From NCBI GenBank assembly GCA_045633565.1, contig JAZQYO010000027.1, forward strand, positions 118,474-182,473: 64,000 nucleotides of DNA, in the 5' to 3' direction. The translations under genes and the position numbers were made by a program. Shown in pieces: positions 15,555 to 24,427 of the stretch; the first letter of the stretch is position 1, and every line of letters starts with the position of its first letter. Origin of the DNA: RGIG7450 sp045633565 (GTDB taxonomy: Bacteria; Bacillota; Clostridia; RUG12999). The notes below the pieces were generated by a model that worked only from the letters and a program-made list of their open reading frames with translations, had not been told where the DNA came from and searched no databases.

Positions 15555-16328
15555 GTGAAATTTTCAAAACTTGCTGATTTTTACAGCACAATCAGACAAA
15601 AGTTTATAAAGGATGCGGAAATTGATATGACCCGTTTGCCCAGACACATTGCCATAATCATGGATGGCAACGGCAGATGGGCAAAACGTCGTGGGCTAAG
15701 CCGCAAAGCAGGTCACGCGGCAGGCGCAGAAACTCTCCGGGTGGTTGCGGATTTTTGCAGCCAAATCGGGATTGAGGTTTTAACGGCGTATGCTTTTTCC
15801 ACAGAAAACTGGAAAAGACCTAAAGAAGAAGTTGACGCTCTTATGGACCTGCTCTATGATTATCTCTGTGATGCTGATAAAAAGCTTGCCGGCAGAAATA
15901 ACCGTGTCAGAGTTATAGGTAATCGCCAGCCGCTCAGAAAAGATATTCAGGAAAAAATGGCAGAGGTTGAGAAAATGACCGAAAATAATACAGGTATGGT
16001 TCTCAACCTTGCAGTAAATTACGGTGGCAGGGAAGAAATTACAAATGCCGCTGCAAGACTGGCGAAGGATGCAGCAGCCGGCAAGATTGAGCCGGGAGAG
16101 ATAAACGAAAAAACTCTTGCAGATTACATGTACACTTCAGGTCTGCCCGACCCTGATATTATTATGCGCCCCAGCGGAGAGCTGAGGCTCAGCAATTTCC
16201 TTTTATGGCAGGCAGCGTACAGTGAATTCTGGTTTGCCGATATGTGTTGGCCGGACTTTACACCGAAACACATAAAACAGGTTATACACGATTTTCAGCA
16301 GCGTGACAGACGATTCGGGAAGGTGTAA
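15555..16328 (+). CDS. uppS: Isoprenyl transferase (undecaprenyl diphosphate synthase)
   Basis: UppS condenses isopentenyl diphosphate onto farnesyl diphosphate to make the C55 carrier lipid of cell-wall synthesis. The 257-residue protein has the catalytic-Asp motif HIAIIMDGNGRWAKRRG, the AFSTENWKRP motif, NLAVNYGGREEI and the C-terminal RPSGELRLSNFLLWQAAYSE signature. The GTG start lies after GAGGA in the frr-uppS gap of 9 bp. It supplies the pathway completed by cdsA, dxr and ispG in the same operon. Confidence 0.97.
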   Translation: MKFSKLADFYSTIRQKFIKDAEIDMTRLPRHIAIIMDGNGRWAKRRGLSRKAGHAAGAETLRVVADFCSQIGIEVLTAYAFSTENWKRPKEEVDALMDLLYDYLCDADKKLAGRNNRVRVIGNRQPLRKDIQEKMAEVEKMTENNTGMVLNLAVNYGGREEITNAAARLAKDAAAGKIEPGEINEKTLADYMYTSGLPDPDIIMRPSGELRLSNFLLWQAAYSEFWFADMCWPDFTPKHIKQVIHDFQQRDRRFGKV

Positions 16329-16335
16329 GCTCATT

Positions 16336-17142
16336 ATGATGAAAAGAACTTTAAGTGCACTTGTTGCGGTTGCTTTGCTCTTTGTCCTTATTTGGGCAGA
16401 TTTTGCAAGCAGGCTTCCGCTTATAAATATTGCACTCGGGATTATTCTTATTGCGGCACTGTTTGAAATATTCAGACCGTTCGGTTTTATAAAACGTTTT
16501 TTCCTCGGGGCAGTTGGTTTTGCCCTGGGGATTTCAGTGTTTCTTGGTATCGGAAACATGGGATTTATCCTTATGATGTCTATAATTGTAATGTTTGTGT
16601 TGGGAGTTACATATCATAGAACGGTCAGCTTTTCTGACATTTGCATACTTCTTTTTACAACGCTTTACATTTCTATGGGAATGCTCCATATCCGTATGCT
16701 CCATAACGGAAGATTTGGGCTTGCAATGGTTTTTGTGGCACTTATAGCGGCATTTTTAACTGACACCGGTGCATATTTTTCAGGATATTTCTTCGGCAAA
16801 CACAAGCTTATTCCTGAAATCAGCCCTAAAAAGACGGTGGAAGGTGCAATTGGCGGAGTGGTTATATGCGTCATTTCAATGCTTGTTTATGCATGGATTT
16901 TAATATTTTTCGGAATAAAAGCCAATCTTTTAAACATAGTAATTACAGGGGTTATAGCTTCGGTGGTTTCGCAATTTGGCGATCTTTCAGCCTCCATGAT
17001 TAAAAGAGGACTGGGCATTAAAGATTATGGTGACATTATGCCCGGACACGGTGGAGTGCTTGACAGAATTGACAGCCTTTTGTTCACAGCTCCGGCTATC
17101 TATTATCTGAATATACTTTTGCCCTTGATGGAGGAAATATGA
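16336..17142 (+). CDS. cdsA: Phosphatidate cytidylyltransferase
   Basis: CdsA makes CDP-diacylglycerol from phosphatidic acid and CTP, the branch point of phospholipid synthesis. The 268-residue membrane protein has about eight hydrophobic segments and the C-terminal family signature SMIKRGLGIKDYGDIMPGHG followed by GVLDRIDS. I use the ATG at 16336, just after the uppS stop, with GGAAGGTG as ribosome binding site; a longer frame would overlap uppS. The stop overlaps the dxr start as ATGA. Confidence 0.95.
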   Translation: MMKRTLSALVAVALLFVLIWADFASRLPLINIALGIILIAALFEIFRPFGFIKRFFLGAVGFALGISVFLGIGNMGFILMMSIIVMFVLGVTYHRTVSFSDICILLFTTLYISMGMLHIRMLHNGRFGLAMVFVALIAAFLTDTGAYFSGYFFGKHKLIPEISPKKTVEGAIGGVVICVISMLVYAWILIFFGIKANLLNIVITGVIASVVSQFGDLSASMIKRGLGIKDYGDIMPGHGGVLDRIDSLLFTAPAIYYLNILLPLMEEI

Positions 17143-18272
17143 AGAACATATCCATTCTCGGCTCCACAGGCTCAATAGGCACGCAGACTCTTGAAATTGC
17201 AGAGATAAATAAGGAGTTTAATATTGTTGCACTCTGTGCGAATACAAATGTAGAACTTATTGAAAAACAAATCAGGCGATTTAAGCCTAAATATGCAGCT
17301 ATGATGGACGAAAAATCAGCGGCAGAGCTTAAAGCGAAAGTGGCTGATTTGCCTGTTAAAGTAATGTCCGGTATAGAGGGCGTTTGTGAGTGTGCGACTG
17401 CAGATGAAGCAGATATTGTGGTAACTGCTGTTGTTGGAGTTATTGGTCTTGTGCCAACTATAGAAGCGATAAAAGCGGGGAAGACAATTGCCCTTGCAAA
17501 TAAAGAAACACTTGTTGCAGGTGGCAGTATTGTTATGCCTCTTGCCAAAGAAAAAAGTGTAAAAATTCTGCCGGTGGATAGTGAACACTCGGCGATTTTT
17601 CAGTGCATTGCAAATAGTCCGGTGAAGCCTTCGAAAATTCTGCTCACAGCATCAGGAGGCGCTTTTTTTGGTAAAACAAAACAAGAAATTGACAATGCTA
17701 TGCCCGAGGATGCACTAAAGCACCCCAATTGGGATATGGGCGCAAAAGTCACAATAGACAGTGCATCACTCATGAATAAAGGCCTTGAAGTTATTGAAGC
17801 AACCTGGCTTTTTGATATGCCGGCAGATAAAATTGATGTTATAGTTCAGCGTCAGAGCATAATTCATTCAATGGTGGAATTTGAGGATAATTCGGTGATA
17901 GCTCAGCTTTCTGTACCTGATATGAGGCTTCCCATTTCCTATGCGCTGACATATCCCGAAAGAAGCTATTGCCTGACAGAAAAAATAGACTTTTTCAAGC
18001 TGAAAAATATAACTTTTGACAGGCCTGACACTGATACATTCAGATGTCTTAAACTTGCATATATGGCGGCAGAAAAAGGTGGCAGTATGCCGGCGGTTTT
18101 AAATGCTGCAAATGAAGAAGCAGTCAAACTTTTCTTAAGCCATAAAATTAAATTCGGCGAAATTGCACGAATTGTTGAAGAAGAAATGAACAGACACACA
18201 CTGATAGAAAAACCTTCACTTGAGGATATTCTTTTGATAAACAATGAAATGTCCCGAAAATATAGTAAATAG
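17139..18272 (+). CDS. dxr: 1-deoxy-D-xylulose 5-phosphate reductoisomerase
   Basis: Dxr converts DXP to MEP using NADPH, the committed step of the non-mevalonate isoprenoid route. The 377-residue protein starts with the NADPH motif ILGSTGSIGTQTL, has the LANKETLVAGG motif, the metal and substrate residues in VDSEHSAIFQ, the flexible-loop HPNWDMG and TIDSASLMNKGLEVIEA. The start overlaps the cdsA stop by four bases. ispG in the same operon acts later in this pathway. Confidence 0.97.
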   Translation: MKNISILGSTGSIGTQTLEIAEINKEFNIVALCANTNVELIEKQIRRFKPKYAAMMDEKSAAELKAKVADLPVKVMSGIEGVCECATADEADIVVTAVVGVIGLVPTIEAIKAGKTIALANKETLVAGGSIVMPLAKEKSVKILPVDSEHSAIFQCIANSPVKPSKILLTASGGAFFGKTKQEIDNAMPEDALKHPNWDMGAKVTIDSASLMNKGLEVIEATWLFDMPADKIDVIVQRQSIIHSMVEFEDNSVIAQLSVPDMRLPISYALTYPERSYCLTEKIDFFKLKNITFDRPDTDTFRCLKLAYMAAEKGGSMPAVLNAANEEAVKLFLSHKIKFGEIARIVEEEMNRHTLIEKPSLEDILLINNEMSRKYSK

Positions 18273-18290
18273 AAAGGCTATGAAAAATAC

Positions 18291-19310
18291 ATGAGCGTTG
18301 TTTTTACGGTTATTATAGCAATTGTAGTTTTTATGCTGATAATTTTAATTCATGAATTCGGTCACTTTGTGGCAGCTAAAAGCTCCGGGGTGCTGGTTCA
18401 TGAATTTTCAATAGGGTTTGGTCCACGGCTTTTAAAATGGAAAAAGGGTGACACGCAGTATTCTCTCAGACTTTTTCCTGTGGGCGGGTATGTTAAGCTT
18501 GAAGGAGAAGATGAAAACTCAAATGACCCACGTGCGCTGAATAACAAGCCGGCGGGCAAAAAGCTTGCAGTTATGGCGGCAGGTGCGGGTTTCAATCTTA
18601 TATCCGGGTTTATTGTTTTGACGCTATGTTTTATGTTTCAGCAGAGTTACACTACTTTAAACGTTGGAAGAATACTTGATATTCCCGGCTCTCAGGCGGC
18701 TCAGTTTATAAAGGTGGGCGATGAAATTGTTGCCCTTGACGGGAAAAATGTCTGGAATTTTAAGGATTTTTCTTTCCTGATGAGCAGTGTTGATAAAACC
18801 AAACCGGTTGAAATTACAATAAAACGTGACGGCGAGAAAAAAGATGTCAGCATTTTGCCGGTTGAATATGAGGGAAATTATCTGATAGGCGTTGAAATGC
18901 AAACTAAAGATATGACATTTAAAGACGCCATTGTATGTGGGTTTAAGGAAATGTTTTTTGTTGTCAGAGTAGTGATTTATTCACTGATGATGCTGGTGAC
19001 GGGAAAAGTTCCTGTCAGCCAGATGTCCGGACCTGTGGGTACGACTGTGCTTATCGGTCAGGCGGCGCAGATGGGAATTATAAACCTTCTTTATATGTTT
19101 GCGCTTCTGTCGGTAAATATAGGTATTTTCAACCTGATACCATTTCCGGCACTTGACGGTGGCAGAATTTTTTTCCTGATTATAGAGCTTATAAGAAGAA
19201 AGCCCATTCCACCCGAAAAGGAAGGGATTATTCATTTTGCCGGACTGATACTGCTGCTTATTCTGATGGTTTTTATTACATCGAGTGATATTTATAAACT
19301 TTTTGCGTAG
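18291..19310 (+). CDS. rseP: RseP/RasP site-2 intramembrane metalloprotease
   Basis: RseP-family proteases cut transmembrane substrates such as anti-sigma factors and leftover signal peptides. The 339-residue protein has the zinc motif HEFGH at residues 21-25 inside the first membrane segment, a central PDZ domain (about residues 115-205) and the third zinc ligand in FPALDGGR within a late membrane helix. This order (membrane, PDZ, membrane) and the position between dxr and ispG are typical of Gram-positive bacteria. Start at ATG 18291. Confidence 0.95.
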   Translation: MSVVFTVIIAIVVFMLIILIHEFGHFVAAKSSGVLVHEFSIGFGPRLLKWKKGDTQYSLRLFPVGGYVKLEGEDENSNDPRALNNKPAGKKLAVMAAGAGFNLISGFIVLTLCFMFQQSYTTLNVGRILDIPGSQAAQFIKVGDEIVALDGKNVWNFKDFSFLMSSVDKTKPVEITIKRDGEKKDVSILPVEYEGNYLIGVEMQTKDMTFKDAIVCGFKEMFFVVRVVIYSLMMLVTGKVPVSQMSGPVGTTVLIGQAAQMGIINLLYMFALLSVNIGIFNLIPFPALDGGRIFFLIIELIRRKPIPPEKEGIIHFAGLILLLILMVFITSSDIYKLFA

Positions 19311-19320
19311 GTGATTGCAG

Positions 19321-20373
19321 ATGTTTTTGCGTGAAAATACAAGAAAAATTATTGTTGGCGGGCTTGAGCTCGGAGGAAACAGCAAAGTCTATATCCAAAG
19401 TATGACCAATACAAAAACACAGGATGCAGACGCAACAGTGAGCCAGATTAAAGAACTTGAAGAAGCGGGCTGCGAAATAGTTCGTGTTGCCGTTCCTGAC
19501 ATGGAAGCGGCTCTGGCGGTTAAAGAGATAAAAAAGAAAATAAACATTCCGCTTGTTGCTGACATACATTTTGATTATCGGCTGGCGGTGGAATGTATAA
19601 AAAACGGTGTGGATAAAATCCGCCTTAACCCCGGAAATATTGGCGGGGATGACCGTGTGAAAGTTGTTGCCGACCTTGCGGGTGAATATGGTGTTCCGAT
19701 AAGAATTGGTGTTAATGGCGGTTCGCTTGAAAAGGATTTGCTTGGGAAGTATGGTGCTCCGACTCCTGAGGCGATTGTGGAGAGCGCACAGCGTCATGTG
19801 GCGCTGCTTGAAAAACACGGCTTTTATGATATTGCTGTATCTCTCAAATGTTCGGATGTTAATAAAACCATTGAGGCATACAGGATTTTTGCGGAAAAAA
19901 GCGATATACCACTACATTTGGGTATTACCGAGGCAGGTGGTGGCTTTGAAGGAGTAGTTAAATCTTCGGCAGGTATCGGTGCCTTGCTTAGTATGGGTGT
20001 TGGCAATACGCTCAGGGTATCGCTGACGGGCAATCCTGTCCGTGAAGTTGAAACGGCAAAAGAAATTTTAAAAGCCTTTGACCTGATGGAAAAAGGTGTT
20101 GAAATTATATCCTGTCCAACCTGCGGAAGAACAAGGGTTGATCTTGAAAAGGTCGCAAACGCAGTGAAATCAGAATTTAAAAATTATAAAGGAAATATAA
20201 CCATAGCTGTTATGGGCTGCGAGGTTAACGGACCGGGAGAGGCTAAAGAAGCAGATATTGGCGTTGCCTGCGGAAACGGTGAAGGGCTGATTTTCAAAAA
20301 AGGACAGACCATTAAAAAGGTTGCAGAAAAGGACATTGCCTCTGAACTTTATAAAATAGCAAAGGAGATGTGA
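19321..20373 (+). CDS. ispG: 4-hydroxy-3-methylbut-2-en-1-yl diphosphate synthase
   Basis: IspG reduces MEcPP to HMBPP in the MEP pathway with a [4Fe-4S] cluster. The 350-residue short bacterial form has the TIM-barrel start VYIQSMTNTKTQDADATV, VADIHFDY, and cluster cysteines in ISCPTCGR and VMGCEVNGPGEA. I start at ATG 19321 with AGGTGA at 19309-19314; the TTG two codons earlier has no suitable spacing. The flavodoxin or ferredoxin donor is not seen nearby. Confidence 0.96.
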   Translation: MFLRENTRKIIVGGLELGGNSKVYIQSMTNTKTQDADATVSQIKELEEAGCEIVRVAVPDMEAALAVKEIKKKINIPLVADIHFDYRLAVECIKNGVDKIRLNPGNIGGDDRVKVVADLAGEYGVPIRIGVNGGSLEKDLLGKYGAPTPEAIVESAQRHVALLEKHGFYDIAVSLKCSDVNKTIEAYRIFAEKSDIPLHLGITEAGGGFEGVVKSSAGIGALLSMGVGNTLRVSLTGNPVREVETAKEILKAFDLMEKGVEIISCPTCGRTRVDLEKVANAVKSEFKNYKGNITIAVMGCEVNGPGEAKEADIGVACGNGEGLIFKKGQTIKKVAEKDIASELYKIAKEM

Positions 20374-20376
20374 CGG

Positions 20377-21363
20377 GTGGCTTTTGATTTACCGGAAAAA
20401 CCATTAAAGCTTCTTAAAGACCCTGGGCTGTTTTATGATTATTATGTGAAGCAGTTTTTGATGCTGCTGAGGTTTAAGTTTAAGTCAGCAAAAAAACAAA
20501 AAGGAAGAATTAACGGGCAAAAAATACATACATACGAGCAGACGAACGAGCTTTTGTATAACAAAATTATGTCAGACGAGCCATTTATGGCAGGAAGAAC
20601 TGGCGGAAATGAATGCTCGGTAGTTTTATGTAATAAAATGATAAAACTGGGAGCTTTGAAAAAATTCCCGTGCGAGCTTATGAGTACAGTTAAAACCGGA
20701 GCGGGCGTTTTTCCTATGACAAGCGAGGCTTTTTCGTTGTTTGCGGATGAGTATGAAAAGGCGATGGGGTCAATGGACGTTGCTGTGTTCTGGGGACATA
20801 TATGCTGCGAACAGTATATGCACAGAAAAAACTACCTTCATGCCAAACTTGTTCCATCCAGACCGCTTGAACCTTTTAAATTCAGTGAGCCATGGACAAA
20901 AGCTCTTCGAGGCAAAAAAGTGCTGGTAATTCATCCTTTTGAGGAAACAATTCAAAAGCAATATTTAAAAAGGGACAAGCTCTTTGAAAACCCCGATATA
21001 CTGCCGGAATTTGAACTTGTAACACTGAAGGCTGTTCAGTCGAGTGCAGAAGCGGAATGCGAATTTAACTGCTGGTCTGATGCGCTCGGGCACATGAAAA
21101 AGGAAATATCACAAAAAGATTTTGAGGTTGCCCTTTTAGGCTGTGGAGGATATGCAATACCGTTGGCAGCATATATAAAAAGTTCAGGTAAAAAGGCGAT
21201 TGTTCTTGGCGGTCTTACACAGCTTCTTTTTGGTATAAAAGGTTCAAGGTGGGAAGCATCAAGACCTGATATTGTTGCAATGTATAATGAATACTGGACA
21301 CGTGCCGGAGAAAATGAAAAACCAAAAGGATACAAAGGTATAGAAAACGGAGCGTATTGGTAA
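20377..21363 (+). CDS. Unrecognised 328-aa protein, possibly linked to surface polysaccharide work
   Basis: I cannot name a characterised family. The protein appears cytoplasmic, with no signal peptide or membrane helix. Conserved-looking motifs are FMAGRTGGNEC near residue 70, KVLVIHPFEETI near 188, and VALLGCGGYAIPLAAYIK then KKAIVLGGLTQLLFGIKG near 250-290. The two-part, Rossmann-like layout and the GCGGY and LGGLTQ loops suggest nucleotide or sugar-nucleotide handling. From memory, similar proteins occur in polysaccharide gene clusters, but I cannot verify this. It starts at GTG 20377, four bases after ispG, with AAGGAG upstream, so it is co-transcribed with the isoprenoid operon. Confidence 0.7.
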   Translation: MAFDLPEKPLKLLKDPGLFYDYYVKQFLMLLRFKFKSAKKQKGRINGQKIHTYEQTNELLYNKIMSDEPFMAGRTGGNECSVVLCNKMIKLGALKKFPCELMSTVKTGAGVFPMTSEAFSLFADEYEKAMGSMDVAVFWGHICCEQYMHRKNYLHAKLVPSRPLEPFKFSEPWTKALRGKKVLVIHPFEETIQKQYLKRDKLFENPDILPEFELVTLKAVQSSAEAECEFNCWSDALGHMKKEISQKDFEVALLGCGGYAIPLAAYIKSSGKKAIVLGGLTQLLFGIKGSRWEASRPDIVAMYNEYWTRAGENEKPKGYKGIENGAYW

Positions 21364-21487
21364 TAAATTCGTACAAATAATGATTATTTATAATACATAC
21401 GCACCCGTCTTATTGTGCAAAATACACAAAAAATTCAAAAAAATGCATATAAATTGTAGAAAATTGCATACCTGATGAGCAATTTCC

Positions 21488-21516
21488 TTGACAAAAATAT
21501 GTATATATTGTATAAT
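21488..21516 (+). promoter_or_regulatory. Sigma-A promoter of sigH
   Basis: A perfect TTGACA (21488-21493), a 17-bp spacer and a perfect TATAAT (21511-21516). Confidence 0.9.
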
Positions 21517-21558
21517 TAGTACAAATGTGTATGTGAATTTTAGTTTGGTGGTGTAAAT

Positions 21559-22194
21559 ATGAAAAAGTTGCCTGTGGAAAGCGGCAACAATCTGTCAGAA
21601 CTTTCGGATGACCAACTCGTAAGAATGGCAAAAAAAAATGATAACGCAGCCATTGAAGTGTTGGTGGACAGATACAAAAATTGTATTTCACTGAAAACCA
21701 GAACTTATTTTCTGCGCGGTGCCGATAAAGAAGACATAATGCAGGAGGGAATGATTGGTCTTATCAAAGCGATAAGAGATTATAAGGAGGACCGGCAGGT
21801 TTCCTTTAAATCATTTGCAGAGCTTTGTATAACCAGGCAGATTATTACTGCGGTAAAAGCTGCTACAAGGCAAAAACACATTCCACTTAATTCTTATGTT
21901 TCACTTTACGGAAACAGTGACAGTGATGAAGACCGTGCTCCTCTGGATCTTATTGACTCAAATACGAGGTTTAATCCCGAGGAATACATCATAATGCGTG
22001 AAAATATGAAAAAGATAGATGAGCAGATTTTAAAACTTCTCAGTAAGTTTGAAAAAAATGTGCTTGAATGTTATTTGACAGGAAAAAGCTATCAGGAAAT
22101 TTCCACACTGCTTGATCGCCCTGTAAAGTCAATAGACAATGCGCTTCAAAGGATAAAGCGTAAGCTGGAAAAGTGTTCTGTTGATGAGAAGTAG
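21559..22194 (+). CDS. sigH: RNA polymerase sporulation sigma factor SigH
   Basis: SigH (Spo0H) directs early sporulation transcription. The 211-residue sigma-70 factor opens with DDQLVRMAKKNDNAAIEVLV, has region 2 with DKEDIMQEGMIGLIKAIRDY and SFKSFAELCITRQII, and region 4 with the helix-turn-helix SYQEISTLLDRPVKSIDNAL. These match the SigH group closely. The ATG at 21559 is preceded by GGTGG and a perfect sigma-A promoter. No sporulation gene is in its transcript. Confidence 0.93.
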   Translation: MKKLPVESGNNLSELSDDQLVRMAKKNDNAAIEVLVDRYKNCISLKTRTYFLRGADKEDIMQEGMIGLIKAIRDYKEDRQVSFKSFAELCITRQIITAVKAATRQKHIPLNSYVSLYGNSDSDEDRAPLDLIDSNTRFNPEEYIIMRENMKKIDEQILKLLSKFEKNVLECYLTGKSYQEISTLLDRPVKSIDNALQRIKRKLEKCSVDEK

Positions 22195-22298
22195 TTTATT
22201 AGCCTTAAGGCATAATAAAAATATTAATATTTGTCCAATTATCTTAGGGCACTGTATGGCAGGGTTAAAGGTAAGATGGAAAAAAGAGAGGTAACAAA

Positions 22299-22574
22299 AT
22301 GTTCGAAGACAAAACTTTAGTCTGTAAAGACTGCGGAAACGAGTTTGTTTTTACAGCGGGAGAACAGGAATTCTATGCTGAAAAAGGATTCCAGAATGAG
22401 CCTTTGCGTTGTAAGGAATGCAGAGTTGCAAGAAAAAATAGCTTAAGAGGCGAAAGACAGATGCACACTATTATCTGCGCTGCTTGCGGAGCTGAAGCTC
22501 AGGTTCCCTTTGAACCAAAGAATGACAAACCTGTGTACTGCAGTGAATGTTTTGCAAAAAATAAAGAGCAGTAA
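22299..22574 (+). CDS. Zinc-ribbon domain protein, 91 aa
   Basis: Four pairs of cysteines are visible: CKDC, CKEC, CAAC and CSEC, spaced as two zinc ribbons. The first ribbon contains FTAGEQEFYAEKGF, typical of the probable zinc-ribbon domain found in many Firmicutes proteins of unknown role. Soluble and small, it may bind nucleic acid or protein. GAGAGG precedes the ATG. It is followed by a stem-loop and an RNase M5-like gene. Confidence 0.85.
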   Translation: MFEDKTLVCKDCGNEFVFTAGEQEFYAEKGFQNEPLRCKECRVARKNSLRGERQMHTIICAACGAEAQVPFEPKNDKPVYCSECFAKNKEQ

Positions 22575-22576
22575 TA

Positions 22577-22612
22577 AATTAGAGCCGGATGTATTTTGTC
22601 CGGCTCTATTTA
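22577..22612. terminator. Stem-loop after the zinc-ribbon gene
   Basis: AGAGCCGGA (22581-22589) pairs perfectly with 22599-22607 across a 9-base loop, and the flanking AT bases extend the stem. The T run is weak, so termination may be partial. Confidence 0.65.
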
Positions 22613-22625
22613 TGTGTAAACAGAT

Positions 22626-23201
22626 ATGATTAGTATTAAAGAAGCAATAATTGTTGAAGGTAAATATGATAAAATAAAACTGTCACAGATTGTTGATGCA
22701 GTCATTGTAGCAGTAAACGGGTTTAATATTTTTAAAGATGAGGGAAAACAAGGGCTTATCAAAAAGCTTGCGGACAGCAGAGGGATTATAATCCTTACGG
22801 ATTCTGACAGAGCAGGGTTTTTAATCCGGAATTTCATTTCCGGGATAACCGATAATAAAAATATTAAACACGCATACGTTCCTCAGACCAAGGGAGTTGA
22901 AAAACGCAAACAAACCGCCTCCAAAGACGGTTTTTTGGGCGTGGAAGGAATAAGTGACGCCATAATTGAGGAGGCAATAAAAAAAGCTGCAACAGAAACT
23001 AAGGATAAAAAAATTTATATAACAAAATCGGATTTTATGAGGCTGGGGCTTTCGGGCAGACCGGACAGTAAGGCGAAAAGGGAACAAATTCTGAAGATTT
23101 TAGACCTTCCTTCGGGAATTTCTGCCAATTCTTTACTTAAAATTCTCAACTTTACTTGCAATGAAGATGAAATTAATGGTATAATATCTAATATATTATA
23201 A
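22626..23201 (+). CDS. rnmV: Ribonuclease M5-like Toprim protein
   Basis: RNase M5 trims 5S rRNA precursors in Firmicutes. The 191-residue protein has an N-terminal Toprim domain with IIVEGKYDKIKL and IIILTDSDRAGFLIRNFI, then GVEGISDAIIEEAI, and a C-terminal domain with DFMRLGLSGRPDSKAKREQ that resembles the equivalent part of B. subtilis RnmV. The Toprim acidic residues (Glu, then Asp-x-Asp) are all present. It lacks the usual neighbour ksgA. No strong ribosome binding site is seen before the ATG. Confidence 0.78.
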   Translation: MISIKEAIIVEGKYDKIKLSQIVDAVIVAVNGFNIFKDEGKQGLIKKLADSRGIIILTDSDRAGFLIRNFISGITDNKNIKHAYVPQTKGVEKRKQTASKDGFLGVEGISDAIIEEAIKKAATETKDKKIYITKSDFMRLGLSGRPDSKAKREQILKILDLPSGISANSLLKILNFTCNEDEINGIISNIL

Positions 23202-23239
23202 ATTTTTATACATACTATACTCAGAAAGGAACTCAGAAT

Positions 23240-24427
23240 ATGAACGATATCAAAAAAATTGCAATTATGACAGGCGGTGGAGATGCACCGGGACTCAATG
23301 CAGTTGTCCGTGCAGCAACACTTACTGCAATAAATAAATACGGCCTTGAGGTTGTTGGTATTAAAAACGGTTATCGTGGTCTTTTCCTTGGCGAAAGCCA
23401 GATGATTGAGCTTAATGAAGACAATGTTGCTGAAATCATCGGCAAAGGCGGTACCGTTTTATATAACTCCAACAAGGACAACCTTTTTAAATATCCCAAA
23501 AGAAATAAAAACGGTTTTGTAAGAGACGAAAATGGTAACATAGTTTATGAAAACCATTCACAGACGGCTGTTGATAACCTGAAAAAATCAGGCATTGACG
23601 CTTTGGTAATTGTAGGCGGTGACGGTACACTAACTTCCGGACGTGACTACAGCCGTATGGGCGTTAAGGTTATCGGCGTTCCGAAAACAATAGATAATGA
23701 CCTTAATTCCACAGACGTAACTTTTGGTTTTGACACAGCGATAAACAGATGCACAGACGCAGTTGAGTGCCTTAGAACAACAGGTGAGGCTCATCACAGA
23801 ATTATGGTACTTGAGGTTATGGGCAGAAGTGCAGGTCACCTTGCTCTTCACAGCGGTATTGCAGGTGCAGCAGATGTTATTTTAATTCCGGAAATTCCTT
23901 ATGATATAAATATAGTTGCAAAAAAGGTAAAAGAGGCGCTTAAATCTGAAAGACAGTACGCAATGGTTGTAGTTTCCGAAGGTGTAAAAGCACCGGACGG
24001 CAAAATGTCCGGTACAGCTACAGATCTCTCGCCCGACGGATTTAAATTTAAAGGCGTTGGCGACAGTATTGCAACTGCACTTCAGACAATTATCAACTCA
24101 GACAGAGATGATAACGGTTATGCAATAAGCGAAACACTTATGGACATTGAAGCACGTGCTGTTGCACTTTCGCACGTGGCAAGAGGCGGTTCTCCTTCCG
24201 CAGGAGACAGAGTGCTTTGTACAAGATACGGCTCCTATGCAATAGATGCTCTTATGAGTGGTAAGGACAAGCACATGGTGTCCTTAAGAGAAGGAAAACT
24301 TACGACAGTTACTCTTGAGGAGGTTATTCCTACAAGCGATATGGACTCCAACTTCAGACCTGTTAAACCGGACGACGAGCTTGTAACCATGGCAAGAACA
24401 ATCGGTATCAGCTTTGGTGACAAATAA
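23240..24427 (+). CDS. Second 6-phosphofructokinase, longer paralogue
   Basis: This 395-residue enzyme has the PFK motifs MTGGGDAPGLN, GGDGTLTSG, PKTIDNDL, EVMGRSAGHLAL and HVARGGSPSAGDR. It differs from the pfkA product at 6949 by an insertion around residues 78-105 and by Lys instead of Ala before TIDND. In the family, Gly in GGDG marks ATP use, while Lys before TIDND is usual in pyrophosphate-dependent forms, so phosphate-donor specificity is uncertain. AGAAAGGA lies before the ATG. The stop overlaps the next start as TAATG. Confidence 0.92.
   Translation: MNDIKKIAIMTGGGDAPGLNAVVRAATLTAINKYGLEVVGIKNGYRGLFLGESQMIELNEDNVAEIIGKGGTVLYNSNKDNLFKYPKRNKNGFVRDENGNIVYENHSQTAVDNLKKSGIDALVIVGGDGTLTSGRDYSRMGVKVIGVPKTIDNDLNSTDVTFGFDTAINRCTDAVECLRTTGEAHHRIMVLEVMGRSAGHLALHSGIAGAADVILIPEIPYDINIVAKKVKEALKSERQYAMVVVSEGVKAPDGKMSGTATDLSPDGFKFKGVGDSIATALQTIINSDRDDNGYAISETLMDIEARAVALSHVARGGSPSAGDRVLCTRYGSYAIDALMSGKDKHMVSLREGKLTTVTLEEVIPTSDMDSNFRPVKPDDELVTMARTIGISFGDK

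Noticed and set aside
22195..22220. Terminator hairpin after sigH (GCC-TTAA-GGC)
   Set aside because: The GC stem is only three base pairs with AT flanks and there is no T run on the coding strand.
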